Shown: one piece after another, positions 15,943-26,362 of the stretch
How positions within the stretch are numbered: the stretch's first letter is position 1
How the letters are laid out: the number at the start of each line of letters is the position of its first letter
Assembly (NCBI GenBank): GCA_021325135.1
Contig: JAJPHT010000036.1
Coordinates: 62,001-126,000 of the forward strand
Direction of reading: 5' to 3'
Source of the DNA: Pseudomonadota bacterium
GTDB taxonomy: Archaea > Thermoplasmatota > SW-10-69-26 > JACQPN01 > JAJPHT01
Length of the DNA stretch: 64,000 nt
Notes under the pieces: model-generated
Told to the model about the DNA's origin: nothing
Databases searched by the model: none
What the model saw: the letters and a program-made list of their open reading frames with translations, nothing else
Position numbers and translations under genes: made by a program

Positions 15943-16792
15943 GGCGCCGCGACATCTCGCGCGCGAGGCGCGGGCTCGCCAGCGCGGTGCCGTGGCCGTG
16001 CCCCGCCGCGGGGATCGCCTCGCCGCCCCACTTCGAGCGCCAGCGCTCCTGCCAGGCGGGGGGCACCACCGCGTCGTGGGGCGGCACGGCGAACGCGGAG
16101 GGGGCCTTCGGCGCGGGGAGCGACGAGGGCGAGATGGGGGCGAAGGCCTCCTCGACGCGCGCCAGGTCGTACCCGTGCGCCGCCAGCGTGGCGCGGCGCG
16201 CGGCGCGGCTCTCGCCGGTGCCGTAGAACGACGCGGGGTTGTCCACCGCCGCGCAGAAGGCGAGCGCGTCGAAGGGCGCGCCCTGCGCCGCCGCGAGCCC
16301 GAGCCCCAGGGCGCCCAGCGAGAGGCCCATGCCGGCGACGCGCTGCGCGCCGCGCTCCTCGCGCAGCCAGCGCGCGGCGCCCGCCGCCTGCGCCGCCGCG
16401 TCCAGGAACGCGCGCTGCGTCTCGCCCAGGTCCGCGCGCACGAAGCCCCACCCGCTGGGCCTGCCCGGCAGCGCCCGCGGGCCGTGGTAGGGCAGCGCGA
16501 GGAGCACGACGCCGAAGCCCTCCCGGCGCAGCGCCGCCAGGTGGATACCGTAGAGGCCCGGCTCGCCCCGGCGGCCCAGCGCGCCGTAGGGCGGCGACAG
16601 CACGCACCACGCGCGGGAGCCCTGCGGCGGCTCGCGCAGCAGGGTCGGCGCCTCGCGCGACGCGCGCACGAGGGCGAGGCGCTCGTCCACCTCCGCGCGC
16701 TCCAGAGGAGGACCGAACGGATCGCCCGAGGCGTCGAGCCCCTTTCCGCGGGAGAGGAGGCGGTCCACGCCGCGGCCCACCCACGGGATCAT
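15917..16792 (-). CDS. Alpha/beta hydrolase (ABHD18-like)
   Basis: This 291-residue protein has a nucleophile elbow GMGLSLGALG near residue 165 (G-x-S-x-G). Ahead of it comes the family opening CVLSPPYGALGRRGEPGLYG and VVLLALPYHGPRA with the oxyanion region; the end has AFAVPPHDAVVPPAWQERW and GHGHGTALASP with the likely catalytic His. No signal peptide is present, so it is cytoplasmic. The layout recalls ABHD18-type hydrolases whose substrate is not known. ATG at 16792. Confidence 0.7.
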   Translation of the reverse strand: MIPWVGRGVDRLLSRGKGLDASGDPFGPPLERAEVDERLALVRASREAPTLLREPPQGSRAWCVLSPPYGALGRRGEPGLYGIHLAALRREGFGVVLLALPYHGPRALPGRPSGWGFVRADLGETQRAFLDAAAQAAGAARWLREERGAQRVAGMGLSLGALGLGLAAAQGAPFDALAFCAAVDNPASFYGTGESRAARRATLAAHGYDLARVEEAFAPISPSSLPAPKAPSAFAVPPHDAVVPPAWQERWRSKWGGEAIPAAGHGHGTALASPRLAREMSRRLTRGRTSP

Positions 16793-16833
16793 GGCGCGCC
16801 CAGCCGCGTCGCGCCGAATAAGGGTGACCGCGC

Positions 16834-17763
16834 TCAGCGCGCCCAGCGGCGGGCGACGAGGGCCACCGCGACGACACCCAGCGCGACGAGGCCGAGGCCC
16901 GGCGCGGGGACGCGGTGCTCCAGCGACTGGAGGTCCTGGGGCGGGTCGGAGGGGGAGCCCGAGCCCGGGAGGACGAGGAACGAGCGCGAGCCCGAGTCGC
17001 CGCGGAGGTTCCCGTCGAGGGCGTAGGACGAGGTCCAATGCACCGTGACGCGCTCGATGCCCGTTGCCGTCGAGCCGGGGGCGCGCTGGACGACGAAGGG
17101 GATCACCTGCGCGGTCTGCGTGCCGCCGGCCTGGCGGCTCTGGAGGATCACGGGCGCGGGGAAGGGCGCCACGACGTCGTCCCCCGACACCGTCGTCTCG
17201 AAGGAGACCTTCGTGTTGGCGTTGCCCAGGTTCACGACCTTGATGGGGACCGTGGCGATGCCGCCCGCGGGCACCGCGACCTGGCCCACCGGCGCGTCGA
17301 CCACGACGACGGAGAAGTAGTCGGCCGCGATGGGGAACTCGACCTGGCCCGTGCCGGTCGCGTGCGCGGCGGAGTCGGCCCGCGCCGCGATCTGGATGAA
17401 GGTGTTCACGAACGCGGGGGCCATGTCGGTGGTGGAGACGGAGACGGTGGCGGGGAGGTCCGCCTCGCCCTCCTGGAGGCACGTCGTCGAGTCCAGCGAG
17501 GCCGTCGCGGGGGAGACGTGGACGGCGGCCCACGCAGGCGCGCGGGTCACGGAGAGGGCCAGGGAGATGGGCTGACCGACGTAGGTCGCGTCGCAGGCGA
17601 CCCGCACCGTCATGGGGATCTCGGTCGCGGGGCCCAAGGGCACGATGGGGTCGGGGGGAGGGCGGATCGTCATCGTCACGGTCCCCGAGGAGAGGAACGC
17701 CTGCGCGTCCGCAAGAGGGGCCAGCGCGGAAACCAGGAGGGCAAGAAGGACGAAGGCTCGCAC
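16834..17763 (-). CDS. Surface protein with two Ig-like domains and C-terminal membrane anchor (paralog A)
   Basis: A 309-residue protein: signal peptide ([18 protein letters not shown]), a first beta domain with a Cys pair (VACDATY and TTCLQEG), a second CARDB/NPCBM-like domain ([20 protein letters not shown]), then [20 protein letters not shown] and a terminal Arg tail. The Pro-Gly-then-helix-then-Arg ending resembles the PGF-CTERM class of archaeal sorting signals, though the core residues differ. GTG at 17763 is supported by GGAGGGC upstream. The gene at 22343-23194 has the same architecture. Both are probably cell-wall associated. Confidence 0.65.
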   Translation of the reverse strand: MRAFVLLALLVSALAPLADAQAFLSSGTVTMTIRPPPDPIVPLGPATEIPMTVRVACDATYVGQPISLALSVTRAPAWAAVHVSPATASLDSTTCLQEGEADLPATVSVSTTDMAPAFVNTFIQIAARADSAAHATGTGQVEFPIAADYFSVVVVDAPVGQVAVPAGGIATVPIKVVNLGNANTKVSFETTVSGDDVVAPFPAPVILQSRQAGGTQTAQVIPFVVQRAPGSTATGIERVTVHWTSSYALDGNLRGDSGSRSFLVLPGSGSPSDPPQDLQSLEHRVPAPGLGLVALGVVAVALVARRWAR

Positions 17764-17823
17764 GGGGCGCCCTCCGCAGGCGCGGCCATCAAGCTTCCCG
17801 ATGCGTTGCTTGAGGGTGCCCTT

Positions 17824-19784
<1,961 letters not shown>

Positions 19785-19788
<4 letters not shown>

Positions 19789-20345
19789 GGCAGCTCCGTC
19801 GCGACCACCAGCGGCCCGGGCGCGGCCTCGTGGGCGTGCGCGGGATCGGACGCCGCGAGCAGGAGGCAGACCGTGACGTAGAGGACGCAATTGGCGCCCG
19901 CCGGGCACGCGCCCGCGTTGACGTCGCAATTTCCCGCGCACGTGCCCGCGTTCACGAGGCACGTGCCCCCCGCGAGGCAGACGTTCAGGTTGATCTCGCA
20001 GTGCGAGCCGAAGTTGCAGCCCATGGCGCCGCGCCCGACGTTCACGAGGCAGTCCGAGTTGCACCAGTCGACCGACACGGTGCAGGAGCCGTGGTCGTTG
20101 CACGTGCCGCTGACCTGGACGAGGCAGCTTCCGAGGCACGTGCCCACGACGATCGTGCACGAGGCCGGGCACGTCCCCGAGCAGGAGTCGCAGTCCCCGA
20201 CGGCGACGAGGCAGGTTCCACTGCAGCCTTGGGTGCCGCCGACCTGGACCAGGCAGCTGGCGCTCGCGCTGGGCGAAGCGACCAGGCTGACGCCGCCGGT
20301 CAGGAGGAGGGAAATCACGAGCAGGTGAAGGGTGCGGGTTTGCAT
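19785..20345 (-). CDS. Secreted cysteine-ladder repeat protein
   Basis: A 186-residue protein with a signal peptide ([22 protein letters not shown]). The mature part is about eleven short repeats of 10-14 residues with the pattern Cys-x-Val-x-Val/Ala-x2-Cys and a 2-6-residue turn: [57 protein letters not shown] and CVLYVTVC. The regular Cys spacing predicts a narrow disulfide-stapled beta-solenoid, like beetle antifreeze proteins in principle but without the TxT face. A His/Pro-containing tail follows. Function unknown. Its stop shares CTAG with the end of acsA. Confidence 0.65.
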
Positions 20346-20460
20346 GCGAGTCTGGATCTCCAGGCGGGGACCTTCCCGCCGGACGTGGAGCATGAGCTGG
20401 GCGAGCTTCAGCTTGTTAGGCACCCGGCTTCCCGCGGAAGCCTGAAGCGTCCTGCGCCGG

Positions 20461-21030
20461 ATGCGATCCTCCGTGGCGCTGCGCGTCGAGCCCATCGGCC
20501 CCTCCTCCTGGCCTGATATCGAGCGCCTCTTCGGCCCCAGGGGAGCGTGCGCCGGCTGCTGGTGCATGTTCTGGCGCGAGGAGAGGGGCGAGAGGGTGCG
20601 CGACGCGGCCGCGAAGCGGCGCTTCCGCGCGCTCGTGGAGTCCGGCGAGGCGCGCGGCCTCCTGGCGTTCGACGAGGCGGGCGAGCCCGTGGGCTGGGCC
20701 GCGCTGGGGAGGAAGTCGGAGTTCCCGCGCCTGGCCCGCTCGCCCTCGCTTCGCACCGAGGACGACCCCGTCGCGGTGCCCTGCTTCTTCGTGAAGCCGG
20801 GCCTGCGCGGGCAGGGCGTCGCGACGGCGCTGCTGCGCGGCGCGATGGAGGCCGTGCGCCGCGACGGCGGAGGCAGGCTGGAGGCGTACCCCGTGAAGGG
20901 CGAGAGGCTGGCCAACGCCTTCGCGTGGACCGGCGTGCGCCCCATGTTCGAGCGCGAAGGGTTCCGCCTCGCGGGCGAGGAGCGCAAGGGGAAGGTGCGC
21001 ATGCGCAGGAGCGTGCGCGGCCGTGGCTGA
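20461..21030 (+). CDS. GNAT-family acetyltransferase
   Basis: This 189-residue protein has the subgroup opening FGPRGACAGCWCMFWRE (Cys/Trp-rich) and the acetyl-CoA binding loop CFFVKPGLRGQGVATALLRGAMEA near residue 105-125 (R-G-x-G-x-A type). The end has PMFEREGFRL. The acceptor substrate is unknown. It overlaps the following ferredoxin/MBL gene by eight bases and is probably co-transcribed with it. Confidence 0.88.
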   Translation: MRSSVALRVEPIGPSSWPDIERLFGPRGACAGCWCMFWREERGERVRDAAAKRRFRALVESGEARGLLAFDEAGEPVGWAALGRKSEFPRLARSPSLRTEDDPVAVPCFFVKPGLRGQGVATALLRGAMEAVRRDGGGRLEAYPVKGERLANAFAWTGVRPMFEREGFRLAGEERKGKVRMRRSVRGRG

Positions 21031-21901
21031 CCCCCGGCGCCGGAACCCCAAGGATCGCGGCGGCGCGTGGTTCGTGGACTCGACGTGCATCGACTGCGAC
21101 GCGGCGCGCCAGCTGGCGCCCGGCCTCATCGAGGCGGACGCGGAGGGCCTCTCCCACTTCACGCGCGAGCCGCGGGGGCCCGAGGAGGAGCGCGCCGCGT
21201 GGCTGGCCCTCCTGGCGTGCCCCACCGCCAGCATCGGCGCTCCGCGCGGCGCTGTGCCCCCCGAAGGCCTCTACCCGCACGAGGTCGCGCCGGGCGTCTT
21301 CCTCACGGGGTACCTCTCCGAGCGCTCCTTCGGCGCCAGCAGCTACTTCGTGCCGCGCCCCGGGGGCAACCTCCTCGTGGACGCGCCGCGCTGGTCGACG
21401 CGCCTCGCGGAGGCCCTCCGCGCGCGGGGCGGCATCGCGCACGTCCTGCTCACGCACCGCGACGACGTGGCCGACTTCGCGCGCTACGCCAAGGCGTTCG
21501 GCGCGCGGACCTGGATCCACGAGACCGACCGCCGCGCGGCTCCCTCGGCCACGGACCTGCTGCGCGGGGAGCGGGAGATCGCGCCGGGCGTGCGCGCCAT
21601 TCCCGTGCCGGGCCACACGCGCGGGAGCGTCTGCTTCCTCGTGGACGACCGCTTCCTCTTCAGCGGCGACTCGGTGCACTGGAGCCGCGAGCTGGGCGAC
21701 CTCAACGTCTCGCCCGACTTCACCTGGTTCTCCTTCGAGGAGCAGACGCGCTCGCTGGAGCGCCTCGCGCGGGCCGCGTCCTTCGAGTGGGTGCTCCCCG
21801 GCCACGGCGGACCGGGGCGCGCGCCGCCCGGAGAGATGAGGGAGCGCCTCCTCGCGCTGGTGGAGCGGATGCGCGCGGGCCAGGTCCGCGAGGCGTGGTA
21901 G
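21023..21901 (+). CDS. MBL-fold hydrolase with N-terminal ferredoxin-like segment
   Basis: A 292-residue protein. The first ~70 residues resemble a degenerate ferredoxin: FVDSTCIDCDAARQLAP is followed by a single Cys in LLACPTASIGAP, too few ligands for a full 4Fe-4S cluster. The rest is a metallo-beta-lactamase fold: LLVDAPRW, HVLLTHRDDVADF (the family's variant of HxHxDH), PVPGHTRGSVCFLVDD, LFSGDSVHW and VLPGHGGPG. Members of this fused family are widespread in bacteria and some archaea; a thiol or lactone hydrolase role is assumed, not shown. It overlaps the GNAT gene. Confidence 0.82.
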   Translation: MADPRRRNPKDRGGAWFVDSTCIDCDAARQLAPGLIEADAEGLSHFTREPRGPEEERAAWLALLACPTASIGAPRGAVPPEGLYPHEVAPGVFLTGYLSERSFGASSYFVPRPGGNLLVDAPRWSTRLAEALRARGGIAHVLLTHRDDVADFARYAKAFGARTWIHETDRRAAPSATDLLRGEREIAPGVRAIPVPGHTRGSVCFLVDDRFLFSGDSVHWSRELGDLNVSPDFTWFSFEEQTRSLERLARAASFEWVLPGHGGPGRAPPGEMRERLLALVERMRAGQVREAW

Positions 21902-22309
21902 CTACCGGGAGCGCCCCGCCCGGCGCGCGGCGGCGCGCGTGGCGGCCCGGCCCGACGGGCGCGGCGCGGGGAGGAGGAGCGGGACGAGCGCGCACAGGAT
22001 CAGGGCCAGGCCCACGATCGTCTGCCCGACGAGGTAGGCGATCCCCGAGCCCGCGAGCCACGGGTGCCCCGCCAGCCACGCGCCCAGGACGATGATCTCC
22101 AGCGCGAGCGCGACGACGCTGGTGGCGCCCGGCCGGCTCGCGCGCCAGGCGAGGAACGCGGCGACCAGCCCCGCGAGGACGGCGCTGAGGCCCCAGGCGT
22201 CCCACACGAGGAGGACGATGGGCAGGAGGGCGCCCGCGATGCCCAGGACCATCGCGGTGACGAACCATCCGGGGGAGGCGCGCGCCATGGGGCGCGTCTG
22301 GCGCGCCAC
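21902..22309 (-). CDS. Four-helix membrane protein
   Basis: A 135-residue protein with four hydrophobic helices (WFVTAMVLGIAGALLPIVLL, then GLSAVLAGLVAAFLAWRA, SVVALALEIIVLGAWLAG and QTIVGLALILCALVPLLLPA) and an Arg/Ala-rich C-terminal tail. No family is recognised. Its stop directly abuts the stop of the convergent MBL gene. ATG at 22309 or 22288 could be the start. Confidence 0.6.
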   Translation of the reverse strand: MARQTRPMARASPGWFVTAMVLGIAGALLPIVLLVWDAWGLSAVLAGLVAAFLAWRASRPGATSVVALALEIIVLGAWLAGHPWLAGSGIAYLVGQTIVGLALILCALVPLLLPAPRPSGRAATRAAARRAGRSR

Positions 22310-22342
22310 GGGGAAATCCCTTCTCGCCCCGTGGGGGATGCG

Positions 22343-23194
22343 CTAGCGGGCGCGGCGCGCCAGGAGGACCGCCGCGACCAGGAGCGGCGCCAGGGCCAGC
22401 GCGCCTCCCGGGCTGGGCGCGTCGAAGCCCCGCACGCGCGCCGTGAGCGTGAAGGTCGTCTCGTTGCTGGCGCCGCCCGCGGCCGAGGTGGCGTTGATCC
22501 ACACGGGGATCACGGCGTCGCCACGCACGAAACCGAAGCGGTGCGGCGTCTGCACGACGACGTTCACCGTGCCCTGCGTCACGAGGCCGCCCGCCTGCGC
22601 GGACTGGAGCGTAAGGGGCGGCGGCGCGAGGACGACCCACCCCTCCGGCGCGGCGCCCACCTCGATGGTCACGCGTGTGAGGGCGTTGCCGAGGTTGCTC
22701 ACGCGCAGCGGGAACGCGAGGATGGACTGCGGCGGGCCCTCGGCGACCGAGCGGTCGGCCGACGCGTCCACGAGGACGAAGGGCTGCGCGACGAGGGTGA
22801 TGGAGGTCGAGGCGGACTGCCCGCGCAGCGTGGCGACGAGCCCCACCTGCGCGGCGGCCAGGGCGGGCGCGCGGTCGGTGAGGCGGAGGGTGAGGTTGAC
22901 GGAGGCGACCTGGGGGTCCGCGCCGCAGGGCCCGACGCGGAACGCGGTGTCGTTGGCGTCCACGACCAGCCACGCGGGCGCGCCCTCGACATGCACGTCC
23001 CCCTCCTGCGCCGTGCCGTTGGGAAGGAGCGAGCAGGGCGCCGTCACCTTGACGGGGACGGTGAGGTTCACGAGGACCGGCTGCGCGCCCTCGGGGGACT
23101 GCGCCTCGACGGAGAACCGCTCCTGCGCGACCGCCGAAGGCGCGGCCATCGCGAGCAGGAGGCCCGCCAGGAGGAGCGCCCTCGCCGCGCGCAT
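22343..23194 (-). CDS. Surface protein with Ig-like domains and C-terminal membrane anchor (paralog B)
   Basis: A 283-residue protein with the same plan as the gene at 16834: a signal peptide (ALLLAGLLLAMAAPSAVA), a first beta domain with a Cys pair (APCSLLPNG and VGPCGADP), and a second domain opening LRVSNLGNALTRVTIEVG, which lines up with [15 protein letters not shown] of paralog A. The end is PSPGGALALAPLLVAAVLLA plus RRAR. The Pro-rich, Gly, helix, Arg ending resembles archaeal C-terminal sorting or anchoring signals. Both paralogs lie on the minus strand 5 kb apart. Function unknown. Confidence 0.65.
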   Translation of the reverse strand: MRAARALLLAGLLLAMAAPSAVAQERFSVEAQSPEGAQPVLVNLTVPVKVTAPCSLLPNGTAQEGDVHVEGAPAWLVVDANDTAFRVGPCGADPQVASVNLTLRLTDRAPALAAAQVGLVATLRGQSASTSITLVAQPFVLVDASADRSVAEGPPQSILAFPLRVSNLGNALTRVTIEVGAAPEGWVVLAPPPLTLQSAQAGGLVTQGTVNVVVQTPHRFGFVRGDAVIPVWINATSAAGGASNETTFTLTARVRGFDAPSPGGALALAPLLVAAVLLARRAR

Positions 23195-23290
23195 GCGCTG
23201 GCAGCGCGCCCCGGGCCGGATCAAGCTTTCCAGATTCGTCGGCCAGAACGCGTAAGCGGGCGCGGGCGCCCAGCTTGCCAAGGTGTGACG

Positions 23291-23875
23291 ATGGCGAGCG
23301 ACGAGCTGGACTGCGTGCGCGTGGCGGTGCTGGTGAGCGACGGGTTCGAGCAAGTGGAGCTGGACGATCCGGTCGCCGCGCTGCGCGCCGCGGGCGCGCG
23401 CGTGGACATCCTGGCGGAGGACGAGGCCCACCTGGAGAGCATCCGCGGCGTGCGCCACCTCGACCCCGCCGAGGGCGCGAAGGGCGACCGCCTGCTGGAG
23501 GAGGCGCGCCCCGAGGAGTACGACGCGCTCTTCATCCCCGGCGGCCTCGCGAGCCCCGACACGATGCGGCAGAGCCTCCCGCACCTGCGCTTCGTCGCCT
23601 CGTTCTTCGAGGAGGGAAAGCCCGTCGCCGCCCTTTGCCACGGCCCCTGGCTCATCGCGGACGCGGGCTACGCGCAGGAATACCGCCTCACCTCGTGGCC
23701 CGGCATCGAGTACGACCTGGCGCGCGCGGGCGCCCTCTGGGTGGACGAGGAGGTCGTCGTGGACGGCAACCTCGTCACGAGCCGCAAGCCCGAGGACATC
23801 CCCGCCTTCGTCCCCGAGGTGATCCGCCTCTTCGCTGGCCCCAGGCAGGAATCCCCCGCCAGAACAGACTCGTAG
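23291..23875 (+). CDS. DJ-1/PfpI-family protein
   Basis: This 194-residue protein has the PfpI/DJ-1 layout: VAVLVSDGFEQVELDDPVAA near 10-30 with the active-site Glu, YDALFIPGGLASPD near 78, and VAALCHGPWLIADAGY near 115 with the nucleophile elbow Cys and following His. The family includes intracellular peptidases, deglycases/glyoxalases and chaperones; this short form is closest to the PfpI/YhbO branch. Cytoplasmic. Single gene between divergent paralog B and a membrane protein. Confidence 0.92.
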   Translation: MASDELDCVRVAVLVSDGFEQVELDDPVAALRAAGARVDILAEDEAHLESIRGVRHLDPAEGAKGDRLLEEARPEEYDALFIPGGLASPDTMRQSLPHLRFVASFFEEGKPVAALCHGPWLIADAGYAQEYRLTSWPGIEYDLARAGALWVDEEVVVDGNLVTSRKPEDIPAFVPEVIRLFAGPRQESPARTDS

Positions 23876-23922
23876 GGTGATGACGGGACAAAGGCCATCC
23901 GCCTAAGGCCCATCCAGGGGCG

Positions 23923-24420
23923 ATGGACCGCGACACCGCGCGGACGCTGCTGGAAGAGTCGAGGCGCCACATGGACGCGACGCTGCGCGCCGTGGCCGAC
24001 CTCGACCGGAAGGCGGTGGAACTGGTGAAGATGGACGGCGTGGGCCTTGGCCTCACCGCGACGGCCCTCGGCATCGCCGCGCGACGCGGGCCCGACGAGA
24101 TGGGCCCCATGGCGGGCGCCCTCCTGGCGGCGGGCATCCTCGGCGTGGCTGGCCTCATCGCCTCGATGGCGCTGGCCGTGGCGGCGCTCTTCCGCCGCGA
24201 CCTCGCCTTGGGCGTCATCGACCTGGGGGAAGGCATCGACCTGCGTTACCCCGACACCATTGGCTTCACGCTGGAGACGCACCGGGATGCCGTGGAGGCG
24301 AACCGCGCGGCCATCAACGCGAAAGGGCGCCTCGTGGAGCGGGGCGTCGCGGCGCTGCTGGCGGCCTCGCTCCTTCTCGGGGCCTCGGCCATCGGATATA
24401 TGATCCTGGAGGTTCTCTGA
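23923..24420 (+). CDS. Membrane protein, helical N-terminus plus three membrane helices
   Basis: A 165-residue protein. The first ~35 residues form a charged amphipathic helix (TARTLLEESRRHMDATLRA). Two central membrane segments (LGLTATALGIAARR and AGALLAAGILGVAGLIASMA) and a C-terminal one (AALLAASLLLGASAIGYMIL) follow, with a charged loop between containing ETHRDAVEANRAAINAKGR. The arrangement recalls small SLATT/Pycsar-like membrane effectors but no specific family is supported, and no partner gene is adjacent. It stands alone. Confidence 0.55.
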   Translation: MDRDTARTLLEESRRHMDATLRAVADLDRKAVELVKMDGVGLGLTATALGIAARRGPDEMGPMAGALLAAGILGVAGLIASMALAVAALFRRDLALGVIDLGEGIDLRYPDTIGFTLETHRDAVEANRAAINAKGRLVERGVAALLAASLLLGASAIGYMILEVL

Positions 24421-24425
24421 AACCT

Positions 24426-24527
24426 ATGATGCCCTTGACCAAGTCCGTCTCGAAGAACCCCTTCCGGGTGGGCATGATCAAGACGAGCTACGTCGCGAAG
24501 GACGAGCCGGCGGACGACCCGCGCTAG
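24426..24527 (+). CDS. Possible 33-residue protein
   Basis: An ATG-ATG start six bases after the preceding stop opens 33 codons reading MMPLTKSVSKNPFRVGMIKT and then SYVAKDEPADDPR. It has a balanced amino-acid composition, unlike the Arg/Pro-rich spurious frames common here. Its TAG shares CTAG with the stop of the convergent BNR gene. No homology recognised. Confidence 0.35.
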   Translation: MMPLTKSVSKNPFRVGMIKTSYVAKDEPADDPR

Positions 24528-25609
24528 CGCGCCACGCCCGCCTCGACGCTGAGGATGGGGGGAAGGGTCGTCGCGATCTCGCTCCACGAGCCCCCTTCGT
24601 CGCGGCTCGCGTAGAGGTGCCCGGTGGTGGTGCCGACGTAGAGCCCCGCCGGGTCCTTGCCGTCGGTCGCCATGCCCTCGCGCAGGATCGTGTGGAACGC
24701 GCCCTTCTGCGGCAGGCCCTTGGCGAGGCGCTGCCACGTCTTGCCGCCGTTCTTCGTGCGCCAGACAGCCATGGCTCCTCCAGGGGTCACGCGGTTGGCG
24801 TCGGCCTCCAGGGGCACGGTGTAGACGGTGCCCCCGTCGTGCGGGTGCGCGACCATGGGGAAGCCGAAGCGGCTGGGCAGCCCCTTGCTGATGTCGGTCC
24901 ACGCGTCGTCGCCGCGGCGGCGCCGGTAGACGCCGAAGTGGTTCTGCATGTAGAGCACCGCCGGGTCGCGGCTGTCGCGGACGATCTTGTGCGGGCAGGA
25001 GCCCGCGGCGCCCTCCTTCGTGACGCCCTCGGGGAGGTGCCCCGCCTGGATGCCGCCGTTCATGAGGCGCCACGACGCGCCGCCGTCGTTGGTGCCGAAG
25101 ATGCCCACGGCGCTGGCGGCCGCGATCATGCGCTTGGGCTCGCCGGGGTAGGGGAGGATGGTGTGCAGGCAGAGGCCGCCGCCTCCGGGCGTCCACTTGT
25201 CGCGGCCGGGCTGCGCGTTGAACCCCTCGACGCCCTCCCACGACTTGCCCCCGTCCACGCTGCGGAAGAGGCCGGCGGGCTCCACGCCCGCCCACAGCTC
25301 GTCGCCCACGGGCTCGACGTGCCAGATGCGCGACACCGAGAGGCCGCTCTCCTTGGGGTACTTGGGCGCCGCGGGCTTCGTCCAGCGCTTGCCCCAGTCG
25401 CGGCTGGAGCGCACCGTGGGGCCCCAGTGCATGCTCGCGGGCGCGGCCCACAGGGTCCTGCCGTCGCGGGGGTCCAGCGAGGCGTGATAGCATTCGACCC
25501 CCTCGAAGAAGGGGCCCTCCATCTTCCAGCGGCGGCGGTCGCGGCTGTGCGCGACGAAGACGCCCTTCCTCGTTCCGGCGACGACGACCGTCTCACCCTT
25601 GGCGACCAT
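24524..25609 (-). CDS. BNR/sialidase-like beta-propeller protein
   Basis: A 361-residue protein built of BNR-type propeller blades with Asp-box motifs: SRDWGKRW, SVDGGKSWEG, GTNDGGASWR, RTKNGGKTWQ and ASRDEGGSWS. It begins VVVAGTRKGVFVAHSRDRRR and has no signal peptide, so it is cytoplasmic. In many bacteria this gene is paired with a small MoaD/ThiS protein, as here (17-base overlap), although a common function is not established. True sialidase activity is doubtful: the catalytic Tyr/Glu/Arg triad is not evident. ATG 25609 is preceded by GGAGGA. Confidence 0.85.
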   Translation of the reverse strand: MVAKGETVVVAGTRKGVFVAHSRDRRRWKMEGPFFEGVECYHASLDPRDGRTLWAAPASMHWGPTVRSSRDWGKRWTKPAAPKYPKESGLSVSRIWHVEPVGDELWAGVEPAGLFRSVDGGKSWEGVEGFNAQPGRDKWTPGGGGLCLHTILPYPGEPKRMIAAASAVGIFGTNDGGASWRLMNGGIQAGHLPEGVTKEGAAGSCPHKIVRDSRDPAVLYMQNHFGVYRRRRGDDAWTDISKGLPSRFGFPMVAHPHDGGTVYTVPLEADANRVTPGGAMAVWRTKNGGKTWQRLAKGLPQKGAFHTILREGMATDGKDPAGLYVGTTTGHLYASRDEGGSWSEIATTLPPILSVEAGVAR

Positions 25610-25892
25610 TCCCTGATCCTCCGCTGACGGCGGGCAGCACGCGCACGACGTCCCCATCGGCGAGGCGCACCTCGCGAGGGTCCTGGTGCATGACCGGGAG
25701 CGCGTTGACGAAGAGGCCGATGTGGGGCCTCACGCGCCCGCGGTCGTCGAGGATGCGCTCCGCGAGGCCCGGCCAGCGCCGGCCCACTTCGGAGAGCGCG
25801 TCCGCCAGCGTCGCGGCGTCGAGGCGCACCTGGGGCTCGCCGGCCCAGTAGTCGCGCAGCGACCGCGGCAGCGTCAGCGTGACACCCGCCAT
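25593..25892 (-). CDS. MoaD/ThiS-family ubiquitin-like protein with extended tail
   Basis: A 99-residue beta-grasp protein: VTLTLPRSLRDYWAGEPQVR, TLADALSEVGRRWPGLAERI, RVRPHIGLFVNALPV, REVRLADGDVVRVLPAVSGG. MoaD and ThiS act as sulfur carriers only when the C-terminal Gly-Gly is free. Here Gly-Gly is followed by seven residues (SGNGRQG), so it must be trimmed or is not a canonical sulfur carrier. The Gly-Gly codons GGAGGA double as the ribosome binding site of the downstream BNR gene, which overlaps by 17 bases. ATG at 25892. Confidence 0.85.
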   Translation of the reverse strand: MAGVTLTLPRSLRDYWAGEPQVRLDAATLADALSEVGRRWPGLAERILDDRGRVRPHIGLFVNALPVMHQDPREVRLADGDVVRVLPAVSGGSGNGRQG

Positions 25893-25969
25893 CGGGCGGG
25901 GAGGCGCGGGCCTGCGTTTAGCGGTTTTGAGGTTCCGACCTTGGATTGCCACCCTGGTCAGGCTTGCCC

Positions 25970-26045
25970 GATGCAACCCGACCCCACGAACCACCGGACC
26001 AGAGTAAGACCCGTGGTCCGGTGGTTCGTGGGTTCGGGTTGCATC
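25970..26045. repeat. Dispersed hairpin element, copy 2
   Basis: An inverted repeat with 32-base arms (25970-26001 and 26014-26045) having a single mismatch, and a 12-base loop GAGTAAGACCCG. Ends GATGCAACCCG / CGGGTTGCATC, flank CCCTGGTCAGGCTTGCCC and loop are shared with copy 1 at 7178-7245. Here the eight inner bases missing in copy 1 are intact (CCGGACCA/TGGTCCGG). It lies just downstream of the pterin dehydratase stop and upstream of the MoaD start, all on the minus strand. Confidence 0.88.
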
Positions 26046-26056
26046 GAGGAGCGTGA

Positions 26057-26076
26057 TCAAAAGGAAAAAAAAAGTT
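26057..26076 (-). terminator. Oligo-T terminator of the pterin dehydratase gene
   Basis: Read on the minus strand, the stop codon is followed at once by a run of nine T, CC, then four T. This is the only such T tract in the neighbourhood and is what archaeal RNA polymerase needs for intrinsic termination. Confidence 0.6.
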
Positions 26077-26361
26077 TCACGCCGGCGCCAGGCCATTCTT
26101 CTGGAGGACCTTCTGCACCTCGCGCGCCAGCCGCTCATCGCGCTCCGTGAGCCGGCCCACGTCATGGGAGTACGTCACGATGCGGACGTTGTTGTAGCCG
26201 GTGAGGTGGAAGTCGGGGTGGTGCTCCAGCTCCTCGGCCAGGGGCGCGATCTCCTGCAGGAGGCGGACGGCAGCGAGGAAGTCCTCCGTCTGCACCTCCA
26301 CGGCGATGCGCTTGCCCTCGGCCTCCAGCTTCCAGCCCGGTGGCCACTTCAGGTCCGCCAT
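26077..26361 (-). CDS. Pterin-4a-carbinolamine dehydratase
   Basis: A 94-residue protein with the PCD fold and active-site signature: LAEELEHHPDFHLTGYNNVRIVTYSHDVGRL includes the two conserved His (EHHP) and the later His-Asp. It dehydrates 4a-hydroxytetrahydropterin to quinonoid dihydropterin; archaeal and bacterial members are also linked to tetrahydropterin or molybdopterin metabolism. The neighbouring MoaD-like gene is on the same strand but separated by a terminator and the hairpin element. Length is typical. Confidence 0.92.
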   Translation of the reverse strand: MADLKWPPGWKLEAEGKRIAVEVQTEDFLAAVRLLQEIAPLAEELEHHPDFHLTGYNNVRIVTYSHDVGRLTERDERLAREVQKVLQKNGLAPA

Positions 26362-26362
26362 G

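Noticed and set aside
24524..25609. True secreted sialidase
   Set aside because: No signal peptide and no visible catalytic triad; only Asp-box propeller motifs are present.
25593..25657. ATG 25657 as start of the BNR protein
   Set aside because: The extra 16 residues contain a Cys-rich stretch not typical of the family, and GGAGGA is correctly spaced only for ATG 25609.
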